Assembly (NCBI GenBank): GCA_028718465.1
Contig: JAQULX010000023.1
Location: 1-14,760, forward strand
DNA from: Dehalococcoidales bacterium
GTDB taxonomy: Bacteria; Chloroflexota; Dehalococcoidia; Dehalococcoidales; UBA3254
DNA length: 14,760 nt
Reading direction: 5' to 3'
The translations under genes and the position numbers were made by a program. The first letter of the stretch is position 1. Each line of letters opens with the position of its first letter. This document shows positions 8,927 through 14,760 of the stretch, piece after piece. The notes beneath the pieces are model-generated. The model searched no databases. It was given only the letters and a program-made list of their open reading frames with translations, and had not been told where the DNA came from.

Positions 8927-11434
8927 ATGGGACAAGAACAAATTTTAGTTAATTGCACCACTGGCGGTCCGGTATTCGTGCATGTTAGAGGTGGAAAAAT
9001 CGTCCGGGTTAGACCTCTGATATTTAATAATCAGACTGACGCAGATTCATGGAAGATTGAGGCCAAGGGGCATCAATTTGCCCCTCTCAGGAAAGCCTGC
9101 GTCTCCTCTTATACCCTGACCGAAAAGATGAGAGTTTACTCCGAGGATCGAATTAAATATCCCATGAAAAGGATTGATTTTAATTCTCACGGGGAGAGAC
9201 ATCCCGAGGATCGAGGTCGATCCGGTTATATCCGGATTAGCTGGGATGAAGCCTTAGATATTGTTAGTGAGGAAATGAAGCGAATCCGCAGTCAGTATGG
9301 AGTTGAGGCCATCACATCCTGTCCTGCTTCGCACCATAATTGGGGCAATATCGGTTATCGTACTAATACCTGGGCTCGTTTTTTTAATACCATCGGATTT
9401 ACCGAAATATTCGATAATCCAGATAGCTGGGAAGGTTGGCATTGGGGAGCCACCCATGTTTATGGTTTTTACTGGCGATTAGGTCTTATCGAACCTTATG
9501 ATATGCTTGAGGAAGCCCTGAAAAATACTGAATTAATTGTGTATTGGGGCAATGACCCCGATACCACCCGCGGGAACTATGGTGGGAATGAGGCTGCTCT
9601 CTGGCGTTTATGGCTTAAGCAAATTGGGGTCAAGCAAATTTTCATTGATCCTTTCTGTAACTATACCGCTGCAGTCCATGGTGATAAATGGATTGCTCCC
9701 AGACCCGGTACGGATTCAGCATTAGCACTGGCAATTGCTTATACCTGGGTTAAAGAGAATACCTACGATAAAGAATATATCGAAACCCGTACTATTGGAT
9801 TTGAGCAATTTAAAAATTATATTTTAGGGAAGGATGACGGAGTGCTGAAAACTCCGGAATGGGCGGCAGAGCTAAGCGGAATTCCAGCCCGTATTATTAT
9901 TGCCTTAGCCCGGGAATGGGCATCCAAACGGACAATGCTGGCTGCCGGCACCCGCGGAGGCATGGGCGGCGCCTGTAAGGCGGCTTATGCTCATGAATGG
10001 GCCAGGCTGATGGTCTTGCTCCAGGCTATGCAGGGATTAGGGAAAAAGGGGGTGAATATCTGGGGCACTACTACCGGTCCTCCTTACAACTATAAAATTA
10101 ATTTCCCGGGTTATGCTGAATGGGGAATTAACAAACTAGCCCAAAACCCTGCTATCAATCCCGTTAAACAAAAATTATATCGCCCACTCCTACCCGAAGC
10201 TATTCTCAACCCACCGATTAGCTGGCTGGGACAAGGCTTTTGCGGCTCTTCTCTGGAACAACAATTTATCCCCTACACTTACCCCATGGAAGGTTACCAT
10301 GAGATAAAAATGCTTTACCGCTATGGCGGTTCGTTTATTGGTACCATGTGCGATACCAATCGATGGGTAAAAATGTACCAGAGTCCGAAGTTAGAATTTG
10401 TAGTCAATCAGGACTGCTGGTGGAGTACCGAAACTCAATTCGCAGATGTTATTTTACCTGCCTGCACGAATTTTGAGAGAAATGATATCTCAGAATGGGG
10501 GAATGCGGGAGGTTATTCTCAGCATCTTTCAACAGTCTGTAATCACAGGGTATTTATCTATCAGCAGAAATGCATCGAGCCTCTTGGGGAATCCAGGTCG
10601 GATTACCTTATATTCAGCGAACTTGCTGAAAGATTGGGCTTTAGGGAACAATATACGGAAGGTAATACCGAGGAAGACTGGATCGAAAAGATGTTTAGAG
10701 CTTCTGATTTACCAAAGTATATCTCTTTTGAGGAGTTCCAGAAAAAGGGCTATTTTGTAGCTCCGCAGCTTGAAGAACATAAACCCACGCCGGCTCTTCA
10801 CTGGTTTTATGAAGGAAGAGACGCAGATACTCCAGAAAGTAATCCCAAGAAAATTGCAGGTAAGTTGAAGGAACTGGGTACTTATAGCGGAAAGATAGAG
10901 TTTGTATCGGAAAGTTTGCAAAAATTTACTCCGGACGACCCGGAGAGAGCTCCAATGCCACACTACATCCCCAGTTGGGAAGGGCATACCTCAGAACTGG
11001 CAAAAAAGTATCCTTTACAACTTATTTCACCTCATCCCAGATTCTCTTATCATTCACATCACGACCATAAAGTCAAATGGTTAAATGAGATTCCTGGTCA
11101 CCGTCAGTATAAGGATGGCTATGCATGGCAGGAAGTCCATATCCACCCTGACGATGCTGGTGCTCGAGGTATCCGAGAAAACGATATCGTTAAGCTATAC
11201 AATGATCGAGGAGCGGTCCTAGGGATAGCTAAACTTACTCAAAGAGTAAAACCGGGAGTAATCCATTCTTATGAATCTTCCGCTCAATATGATCCACTTG
11301 AAAGAGGCAAGGCGGGTAGCGTTGACCAGGGAGGTTGTATTAACTTACTGACTCCTTCCAGGATGATGTCTAAAAATGTGGCTGGAATGGCCCCCAATTC
11401 CTGTTTGATAGAAATTGAAAAATGGCAAACATAA
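8927..11434 (+). CDS. Molybdopterin large subunit, pyrogallol hydroxytransferase-like (second copy)
   Basis: An 835-residue paralogue of the large subunit at 4960-7923, without the SCP2-like extension and close to the 875 residues of Pelobacter AthL. It starts directly in the fold (LVNCTTGGPVFVHVRGGKIV) with no Fe-S Cys motif. S167 in NPDSWEGW is the likely Mo ligand. With a constant offset of 8, H136, Y144, R145, D166, W168 and Y396 fall on His144, Tyr152, Arg153, Asp174, Trp176 and Tyr404 of transhydroxylase, so this copy keeps the known active site better than its partner. The same offset puts C549 on Cys557. AAGGAAG precedes ATG 8927 by 6 bases. It probably shares the single small subunit upstream. 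No signal peptide. The reaction may be hydroxyl transfer, hydroxylation or dehydroxylation of a phenol; the substrate is not evident. Confidence 0.9.
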   Translation: MGQEQILVNCTTGGPVFVHVRGGKIVRVRPLIFNNQTDADSWKIEAKGHQFAPLRKACVSSYTLTEKMRVYSEDRIKYPMKRIDFNSHGERHPEDRGRSGYIRISWDEALDIVSEEMKRIRSQYGVEAITSCPASHHNWGNIGYRTNTWARFFNTIGFTEIFDNPDSWEGWHWGATHVYGFYWRLGLIEPYDMLEEALKNTELIVYWGNDPDTTRGNYGGNEAALWRLWLKQIGVKQIFIDPFCNYTAAVHGDKWIAPRPGTDSALALAIAYTWVKENTYDKEYIETRTIGFEQFKNYILGKDDGVLKTPEWAAELSGIPARIIIALAREWASKRTMLAAGTRGGMGGACKAAYAHEWARLMVLLQAMQGLGKKGVNIWGTTTGPPYNYKINFPGYAEWGINKLAQNPAINPVKQKLYRPLLPEAILNPPISWLGQGFCGSSLEQQFIPYTYPMEGYHEIKMLYRYGGSFIGTMCDTNRWVKMYQSPKLEFVVNQDCWWSTETQFADVILPACTNFERNDISEWGNAGGYSQHLSTVCNHRVFIYQQKCIEPLGESRSDYLIFSELAERLGFREQYTEGNTEEDWIEKMFRASDLPKYISFEEFQKKGYFVAPQLEEHKPTPALHWFYEGRDADTPESNPKKIAGKLKELGTYSGKIEFVSESLQKFTPDDPERAPMPHYIPSWEGHTSELAKKYPLQLISPHPRFSYHSHHDHKVKWLNEIPGHRQYKDGYAWQEVHIHPDDAGARGIRENDIVKLYNDRGAVLGIAKLTQRVKPGVIHSYESSAQYDPLERGKAGSVDQGGCINLLTPSRMMSKNVAGMAPNSCLIEIEKWQT

Positions 11435-11652
11435 TACTGGAAACTAAATTAAAAATGAATCCTATACTGCTGTCACTGATAGTTGTACCACGGTTAGTAA
11501 GCGCTGTAACCCATACTATGTCCGCTGCTTCCAATTGTCTCCTTTTAGATATGCTCAAGATAAACCTTTCGGCAATTATTGACACAACGACACCGTATTC
11601 AGCGATACTAATTATGAGATGCTTCACGCGGTTTGCGCTGGAGGGAATTTAT

Positions 11653-11661
11653 TGTTAAAAT
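11653..11661 (+). promoter_or_regulatory. Extended -10 promoter of rplY
   Basis: TGTTAAAAT, an extended TG followed by TAAAAT (5 of 6 to consensus), with a poor TTGCGC 17 bases upstream. The same 9-mer precedes the Trm112-like gene at 12543-12551. It would give an rplY leader of about 95 bases. Confidence 0.4.
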
Positions 11662-11682
11662 AGTTCTTTGTTGGGTTTAAAG

Positions 11683-11745
11683 ACCAGCAATGCAATTCCT
11701 GGCAGAGCGGTGAGGGGAATCTGGTGAAAACGGCTCCTGGAGCCG
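11683..11745 (+). other. Structured leader upstream of rplY
   Basis: Two stem-loops can form in the leader. The first pairs ACCAG (11683-11687) and ATTCC (11695-11699) with the contiguous GGAAT-CTGGT (11716-11725), leaving a 7-base bulge. The second is the perfect inverted repeat CGGCTCC-T-GGAGCCG (11731-11745), which ends 6 bases before AAGGAG (11752-11757), the rplY ribosome site. It has no T-run, so it is not a terminator. It may control L25 translation. Confidence 0.3.
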
Positions 11746-11762
11746 AATAATAAGGAGTTATA

Positions 11763-12446
11763 ATGGCGGACAAAATCGAAATCAAAGTCAGCGAACGAAC
11801 GGTTCAGGGTAAAAAAGTAAGATTCTTAAGGAACAAAGGGGTGGTCCCGGTCCACCTGTTTGGCCATAATATGGATTCCCAGAGCTTACAGGGCAATGCC
11901 GCAGATCTGGGCAAGGTTATTTCTCAGGCTGGGAGAACCCGCCTGATTAACCTCACTGTCGGCGATTCTGCGACACCTCGCCCGGTGCTGGTGCGTGAAA
12001 TCCAGAAAGACCCGATACGTGGCAATCTGATCCATGTGGACTTTTATGCGGTGAACATGACCGAAACGATCAAGGTGGAAGTTCCCATCGTTATAGTCGG
12101 CGAGTCTCCGGCCTTAAAGGTCAGAGAAAATATGCTGTACCAGACTTTAGACAGTTTGCTTGTCGAGTGCCTACCGGACAAGATGCCGGATCGCGTCCAG
12201 GTAGATATCAGCAGCATTACCGAGGCGGACCAGGCCATACATGTAAAAGATGTGCAGCTACCTGATGTCGAGATATTGAATGATCCCGATCTGCCTATCG
12301 TCAAGGTCAGTCTGAGACCAGTTGAAGCAGTAGAAGAGAGACCGGCGGCTGAGGAAGCTGTAGCTGGCGCGGCTGAAGCCGCCCCGGCAGCGGGAACAGA
12401 GGCTGCTGAGGCCCATGCAGAGACGGCTAAACCCGAGAAAAAGTAG
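11763..12446 (+). CDS. rplY: 50S ribosomal protein L25 (CTC/TL5 type)
   Basis: L25 binds 5S rRNA in the large ribosomal subunit. The 227 residues show the two-domain CTC form. Residues 1-95 are the 5S-binding domain (KKVRFLRNKGVVPVHLFG at 17-34, then PVLVREIQKDPIRGNLIHVD, where HVDFY is a family hallmark). Residues about 100-185 are the beta domain (VEVPIVIVGESPA, then VECLPDKMPDRVQVDIS). The last 40 residues are an Ala/Glu-rich, low-complexity tail common in this group. AAGGAG precedes ATG by 5 bases. The gene is followed by a strong terminator and so is probably transcribed alone. Confidence 0.96.
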   Translation: MADKIEIKVSERTVQGKKVRFLRNKGVVPVHLFGHNMDSQSLQGNAADLGKVISQAGRTRLINLTVGDSATPRPVLVREIQKDPIRGNLIHVDFYAVNMTETIKVEVPIVIVGESPALKVRENMLYQTLDSLLVECLPDKMPDRVQVDISSITEADQAIHVKDVQLPDVEILNDPDLPIVKVSLRPVEAVEERPAAEEAVAGAAEAAPAAGTEAAEAHAETAKPEKK

Positions 12447-12470
12447 CTTCAAGTTCAGGATATCACAGCA

Positions 12471-12508
12471 AGCGACTTCTTCCCGTACATGGGAAGAGGT
12501 CGCTTTTT
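12471..12508 (+). terminator. Rho-independent terminator of rplY
   Basis: A 14-pair stem (AGCGACTTCTTCCC with GGGAAGAGGTCGCT, one G-T wobble), a 6-base loop GTACAT, and a run of five T at 12504-12508. It begins 24 bases after the rplY stop. Confidence 0.95.
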
Positions 12509-12542
12509 AGTAATAATACCAATGTACGACAGAAGACCGAAG

Positions 12543-12551
12543 TGTTAAAAT
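12543..12551 (+). promoter_or_regulatory. Extended -10 promoter of the Trm112-like gene
   Basis: TGTTAAAAT, identical to the 9-mer before rplY. The -10 ends only 6 bases before ATG 12558, so the expected transcript start coincides with the start codon. Confidence 0.4.
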
Positions 12552-12557
12552 TAAAGC

Positions 12558-12740
12558 ATGAAGAGAGAATTGATGGCTATACTGGTCTGCCCGGTCTGCA
12601 AAGGCAAACTGGAGCTAAGAACTGAAGCAGAAAGCGAAAATGAGATAGTCGCAGGGACGCTTTACTGTCCCCGCTGTATGGTAAACTACCCGATCACAGA
12701 AACGATCCCTAACCTGCTGCCTCCGGAGAGATTGAACTAA
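12558..12740 (+). CDS. Trm112-family zinc protein
   Basis: A 60-residue protein of the Trm112/UPF0434 family. It has two Cys pairs, C11-x2-C14 and C37-x2-C40, that would bind one zinc, followed by the family ending NYPI-x-E-x-IPNLLP. Eukaryotic and archaeal Trm112 activates several methyltransferases; the role of bacterial homologues is less clear, and no methyltransferase is adjacent here. An in-frame TAA at 12552-12554 fixes ATG 12558 as the first possible start. No Shine-Dalgarno sequence precedes it, and the -10 element is so close that the mRNA may be leaderless. Its stop codon overlaps that of the convergent queD gene. Confidence 0.88.
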   Translation: MKRELMAILVCPVCKGKLELRTEAESENEIVAGTLYCPRCMVNYPITETIPNLLPPERLN

Positions 12741-13108
12741 TCCGGGGTATATATTATTCCCTGCCCCGGGTTTTCCCAGGCTTCCACCGATGAGACAGTA
12801 ACCGGATCGGCAGCCAATTTTTCTTTGAGTTCGCGATAGACAGTGATAGCGATATTCTCCGCCGAAGGATTGATATCATTAAAAGGGGGAACATCGTTCA
12901 GCAGAGTGTGGTCAAAACGGGCTGTGATCTCCCTCAGGTAACGCTTCACATCCGTAAAATCATAAACCAGGCCGATGTCATTGAGTTGTGAGGCTTTCAA
13001 ACGGACTACCACCTTATATCGATGGCCATGGACGTTCTCACACTTGCCCTGGTATCCCCTCAGGAAGTGGGCGGCCTCAAAATGCTGCTCAACAACTACT
13101 TCATACAT
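12737..13108 (-). CDS. queD: 6-pyruvoyl/6-carboxytetrahydropterin synthase family protein
   Basis: A 123-residue T-fold enzyme of the QueD/PTPS family (COG0720). The zinc ligands are H14, H27 and H29 (in VHGHR), and the catalytic set includes C23, D66-H67 and E109. QueD converts dihydroneopterin triphosphate to carboxytetrahydropterin for queuosine. Here the loop reads C23-E24-x-x-H-G-H. Adjacent Cys and Glu are, as I recall, the mark of PTPS-I/III members that can also release the hydroxymethylpterin needed for folate, replacing FolB. The gene starts 3 bases after folK stops, which favours a folate role, alone or together with queuosine. No folB is seen in the window. Its stop overlaps the stop of the convergent Trm112-like gene by 3 bases. 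Confidence 0.92.
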   Translation of the reverse strand: MYEVVVEQHFEAAHFLRGYQGKCENVHGHRYKVVVRLKASQLNDIGLVYDFTDVKRYLREITARFDHTLLNDVPPFNDINPSAENIAITVYRELKEKLAADPVTVSSVEAWENPGQGIIYTPD

Positions 13109-13111
13109 AGA

Positions 13112-13618
13112 CTACTGCTTATCCGGAGAATCCCAGGGCAGCACACCCTCTTTCCCGCTAACTTCAGCCAGGAGCTGTTTGACGGACTTCTTATTCACAG
13201 GATGAATGAAATCAGGGGCAATATCAGCTAGCGGCACCAGGACAAAAGCTCTCTCCACGAGTCTGGGATGAGGGACTATCAATTCCGGTGGGGTATTAAT
13301 CACCTGATCGCCATAGAAAAGAATGTCGATATCAATCGGACGGGGAGTATCAACCGGCACCCGGCCCAATTTAGCCTCAATACCCTTGGCCATATAAAGC
13401 AGGGTATTGGCCGGCAGGCGGGAAGAAATGGTGACAACCATGTTCAGGAAACGTGGCTGGTTAGTTTCTCCCACCGGCGCCGTATCATAAACCGGTGAGA
13501 TTTTTTCAATCTTTGCCCTCTCCTTAAGGAAGTCAATTGCCATGTCCAGATTATGACTGCGGTCCCCCAGGTTTGACCCTAAACCCAGATAGACCGTTAC
13601 AGACTGGTTATTGATCAT
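13112..13618 (-). CDS. folK: 2-amino-4-hydroxy-6-hydroxymethyldihydropteridine pyrophosphokinase (HPPK)
   Basis: FolK transfers pyrophosphate from ATP to hydroxymethyl-dihydropterin in folate synthesis. It is 168 residues, the usual length. Family motifs are complete: YLGLGSNLGDR (10-20), the pterin-binding region PVYDTAPVG-x-x-x-QP-x-FLN (42-59), the Mg-binding D96 and D98 in RPIDIDILFYG, and VPHPRL-x-x-RAFVLVPL (115-130). GAGGAA lies 6 bases before the ATG. It is the middle gene of a tight minus-strand operon: Cys4 protein, 3 bases, folK, 3 bases, queD. The last 20 residues or so are a polar tail. Confidence 0.97.
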   Translation of the reverse strand: MINNQSVTVYLGLGSNLGDRSHNLDMAIDFLKERAKIEKISPVYDTAPVGETNQPRFLNMVVTISSRLPANTLLYMAKGIEAKLGRVPVDTPRPIDIDILFYGDQVINTPPELIVPHPRLVERAFVLVPLADIAPDFIHPVNKKSVKQLLAEVSGKEGVLPWDSPDKQ

Positions 13619-13621
13619 AAT

Positions 13622-13927
13622 CTATTCCTCGTTACTCCAGTTTTGCATTATTTGTTTTAGTTTCTGGGCCAGTTTTGGGCTGGAGCGCAGCCGTTCGACA
13701 AAAACGGGGCAGGCTTCCAGCAAAGAATTCTGTGCCGTGATAGCCATTCCGGAAAGAAAGCTCTGAAGGCCGGAATCAACGCCAAACTGGTTCATGCCCA
13801 GCGGTGAGGACTCCAGTTGTTTTTTCAAATCTTCAGCCGAGAACCTCATCGGCATTACACAGGACTTGTACCAGGGACACTCCTTGCACTGGACTACTCC
13901 ATAAGCTTCGTTTAAAATATCACCCAT
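13622..13927 (-). CDS. Conserved-looking small Cys4 protein, function unknown
   Basis: A 101-residue protein I do not recognise. Four Cys are present: C14, C17 and C23 in QCKECPWYKSC, and C73 in EACPVF. That spacing suits one zinc or Fe-S site. The rest is helical, with a charged C-terminal end (RLRSSPKLAQKLKQIMQNW). AAGGAG lies 7 bases before the ATG, and the gene is first in the folK-queD operon with 3 bases to folK, so it is probably expressed. An operon link to pterin synthesis is all that can be inferred. No signal peptide or membrane segment is seen. Confidence 0.75.
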   Translation of the reverse strand: MGDILNEAYGVVQCKECPWYKSCVMPMRFSAEDLKKQLESSPLGMNQFGVDSGLQSFLSGMAITAQNSLLEACPVFVERLRSSPKLAQKLKQIMQNWSNEE

Positions 13928-14021
13928 CTAAAATCTCCTTGTCCCAACAGAATACAGCAATCGGCGACCGGCTGTTAGAGATCAAAATAAAAAGAAGGGG
14001 GTACTGAGTTACCGACATCTG

Positions 14022-14546
14022 TCAGGGTAAATACCCGGCAATCTGCTTTTCGAATGCCGTTCTGCTTCTGAAGGGACCCTCCACCTTAAATTTGAATCTA
14101 CCTTCCTTATCGATCATTAGAGTCGTTGGAATGTAGTTCACATTATATTTTCCAGCGACTTCGTACTGCCTGTCAAGTAAGACCGGGAAGGAATAATTTT
14201 TTTCTGCCATAAAGGCTTTGATAGTATCCGCGTCCTCTTCCGTATCTATAGTAAGAAGGACTATCTCTCCGGTCTGAGACCATTCCTCGTGAAGCTCATG
14301 GAGAAAGGCGATATCATCCGTACTGTACTCAAAAGAAGAATCCCAGAAATTGATAAATACGGTTTTTCCTTTGAAGCTGCTCAAGGAAACCGACCGGCCG
14401 TCAAGGTCCTTCAGTGTGAAGTCAGGGGCTGGCTCATCTATCCTGGCACCCTGCCCGCTGCCAGCCGAGCAAGCAGCCGTGGCTAAAACCCCTGTCAGGA
14501 CTACTATAGCCAGAGTTATCTTAATGACCCTTTTTAAAACTTTCAT
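14022..14546 (-). CDS. Thioredoxin-fold (TlpA/ResA-like) exported protein lacking the active-site cysteines
   Basis: A 174-residue protein with an N-terminal signal: KVLKRVIK followed by a hydrophobic stretch to ATAAC at 22-26. C26 could be lipidated, but the lipobox is imperfect, with Thr at -3. Residues 35-174 form a TlpA/ResA/AhpC-TSA-like domain, with PAPDFTLKDLDG (39-50), VFINFWDSS (63-71) and the cis-Pro segment YIPTTLMID (138-146). The site that is normally WCxxC reads S71-F-E-Y-S75, so both catalytic Cys are absent. Redox catalysis of the usual kind is therefore unlikely; a binding or chaperone role outside the membrane is possible. The ribosome site AGGAG lies about 12 bases from the ATG, rather far. 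Confidence 0.88.
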   Translation of the reverse strand: MKVLKRVIKITLAIVVLTGVLATAACSAGSGQGARIDEPAPDFTLKDLDGRSVSLSSFKGKTVFINFWDSSFEYSTDDIAFLHELHEEWSQTGEIVLLTIDTEEDADTIKAFMAEKNYSFPVLLDRQYEVAGKYNVNYIPTTLMIDKEGRFKFKVEGPFRSRTAFEKQIAGYLP

Positions 14547-14627
14547 TCTCTAATTTTACTCCTGATTGAGATCAAAATGAAACCCTGATCCGGTAGTTTA
14601 CAGCCGGCAGAGAGCCGGTGACAGACC

Positions 14628-14760
14628 TCAATCCTTTGAATTTTCCACAAATCCGGCCATTTGCTTCTCAATGGCCGCCCTGTTTGGGAAAGCGCCTGTT
14701 CTCAGGCAACTCCCGCGCATTTCCTTCACCGATTTCCGGGCCAGACCGGCTGGCGATATA
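14628..14760 (-). CDS. Unidentified protein, C-terminal end (5' part beyond the window)
   Basis: A minus-strand frame is open from the window edge to TGA at 14628-14630, giving 43 residues that end VENSKD. It includes GSCLRTGAFPNRAAIEKQ, which looks like coded protein (mixed charge, no low complexity) but which I cannot assign. It runs in the same direction as the thioredoxin-fold gene, 81 bases downstream. The stretch between them holds a CCGGC/GCCGG hairpin at 14604-14618 with no T-run. Confidence 0.5.
   Translation of the reverse strand, partial: ISPAGLARKSVKEMRGSCLRTGAFPNRAAIEKQMAGFVENSKD

Larger units (their letters stand above)
11435..11762 (+). other. 328-base intergenic region, no confident gene
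   Basis: Between the second large-subunit gene and rplY. Bases 11435-11660 are open on both strands (a plus frame from 11422 and a minus frame ending at 11370), but neither product is recognised or preceded by a good ribosome site. A weak GGTTA/TAACC dyad is at 11492-11511. No T-tailed hairpin that could end the molybdenum operon is seen. The last 110 bases hold the rplY promoter and leader. Confidence 0.5.

Noticed and set aside
4960..11434. The large subunits as formate dehydrogenase, nitrate reductase or arsenate/polysulfide reductase type enzymes.
   Set aside because: There is no N-terminal CxxC Fe-S motif and no Cys or Sec at the Mo-ligand position. The NPDSWEGW serine motif and the small subunit's C-terminal beta domain point to the transhydroxylase branch instead.
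11422..11658. Small plus-strand gene after the second large subunit.
   Set aside because: It starts inside the preceding gene with no ribosome site, has no recognisable product, and an equally long frame lies on the other strand.
14604..14618. CCGGC/GCCGG hairpin as a terminator for the gene at the window edge.
   Set aside because: The stem is only 5 pairs and no T-run follows on the minus strand.
1..14760. CRISPR arrays, tRNA or rRNA genes, insertion sequences, reductive dehalogenase genes.
   Set aside because: No regular spaced repeats, tRNA-like folds, transposase frames or corrinoid/Fe-S dehalogenase motifs were seen on either strand by eye.

Overview
The window looks like chromosome of an uncultured Dehalococcoidia-like member of the Chloroflexota. 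This rests on gene order recalled from that group (ispD-ispF-cysS in a row), a CTC-type ribosomal protein L25 with an Ala/Glu-rich tail, and several small proteins that resemble nothing common elsewhere. The assignment is an inference; no rRNA or tRNA gene is present to test it.

Layout. Bases 1-1941 (+) hold the end of ispD, then ispF and cysS, in one tight unit. Bases 1944-3615 (-) encode an ABC-2 exporter (permease and ATPase) that converges on cysS with only 2 bases between the stop codons. Bases 3759-11434 are the accessory part: a LysR-type regulator (-), a 280-base divergent control region, and three structural genes (+). These encode two paralogous molybdopterin (DMSO reductase family) catalytic subunits flanking one iron-sulfur subunit with a C-terminal transthyretin/CnaB-like domain. 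From 11763 housekeeping genes resume: rplY, a Trm112-like protein, then on the minus strand queD, folK, a small Cys4 protein, a thioredoxin-fold lipoprotein-like gene, and the 3' end of an unidentified gene cut by the window edge.

The molybdenum cluster is the point of interest. Both large subunits and the small one match the architecture of pyrogallol:phloroglucinol hydroxytransferase (transhydroxylase, AthL/AthS of Pelobacter acidigallici). The large subunits lack an N-terminal Fe-S motif and carry a Ser Mo-ligand motif (NPDSWEGW), with His, Asp and Tyr residues placed as the catalytic residues are in that enzyme. The small subunit has exactly twelve Cys for three [4Fe-4S] clusters plus the C-terminal beta domain. 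Two things are not standard. The first large subunit carries about 135 extra N-terminal residues that read as an SCP2 (sterol carrier protein 2)-like domain, and the two large subunits differ at active-site positions. The locus may therefore hydroxylate, dehydroxylate or transhydroxylate a phenolic or more hydrophobic aromatic compound; the substrate cannot be read from sequence. Two identical 19-base repeats, each holding a 14-base palindrome, lie between the regulator and the first large-subunit gene and are likely operators.

The cluster is visibly more AT-rich than its flanks, which fits an accessory insertion, though no mobile element, tRNA or attachment site borders it.
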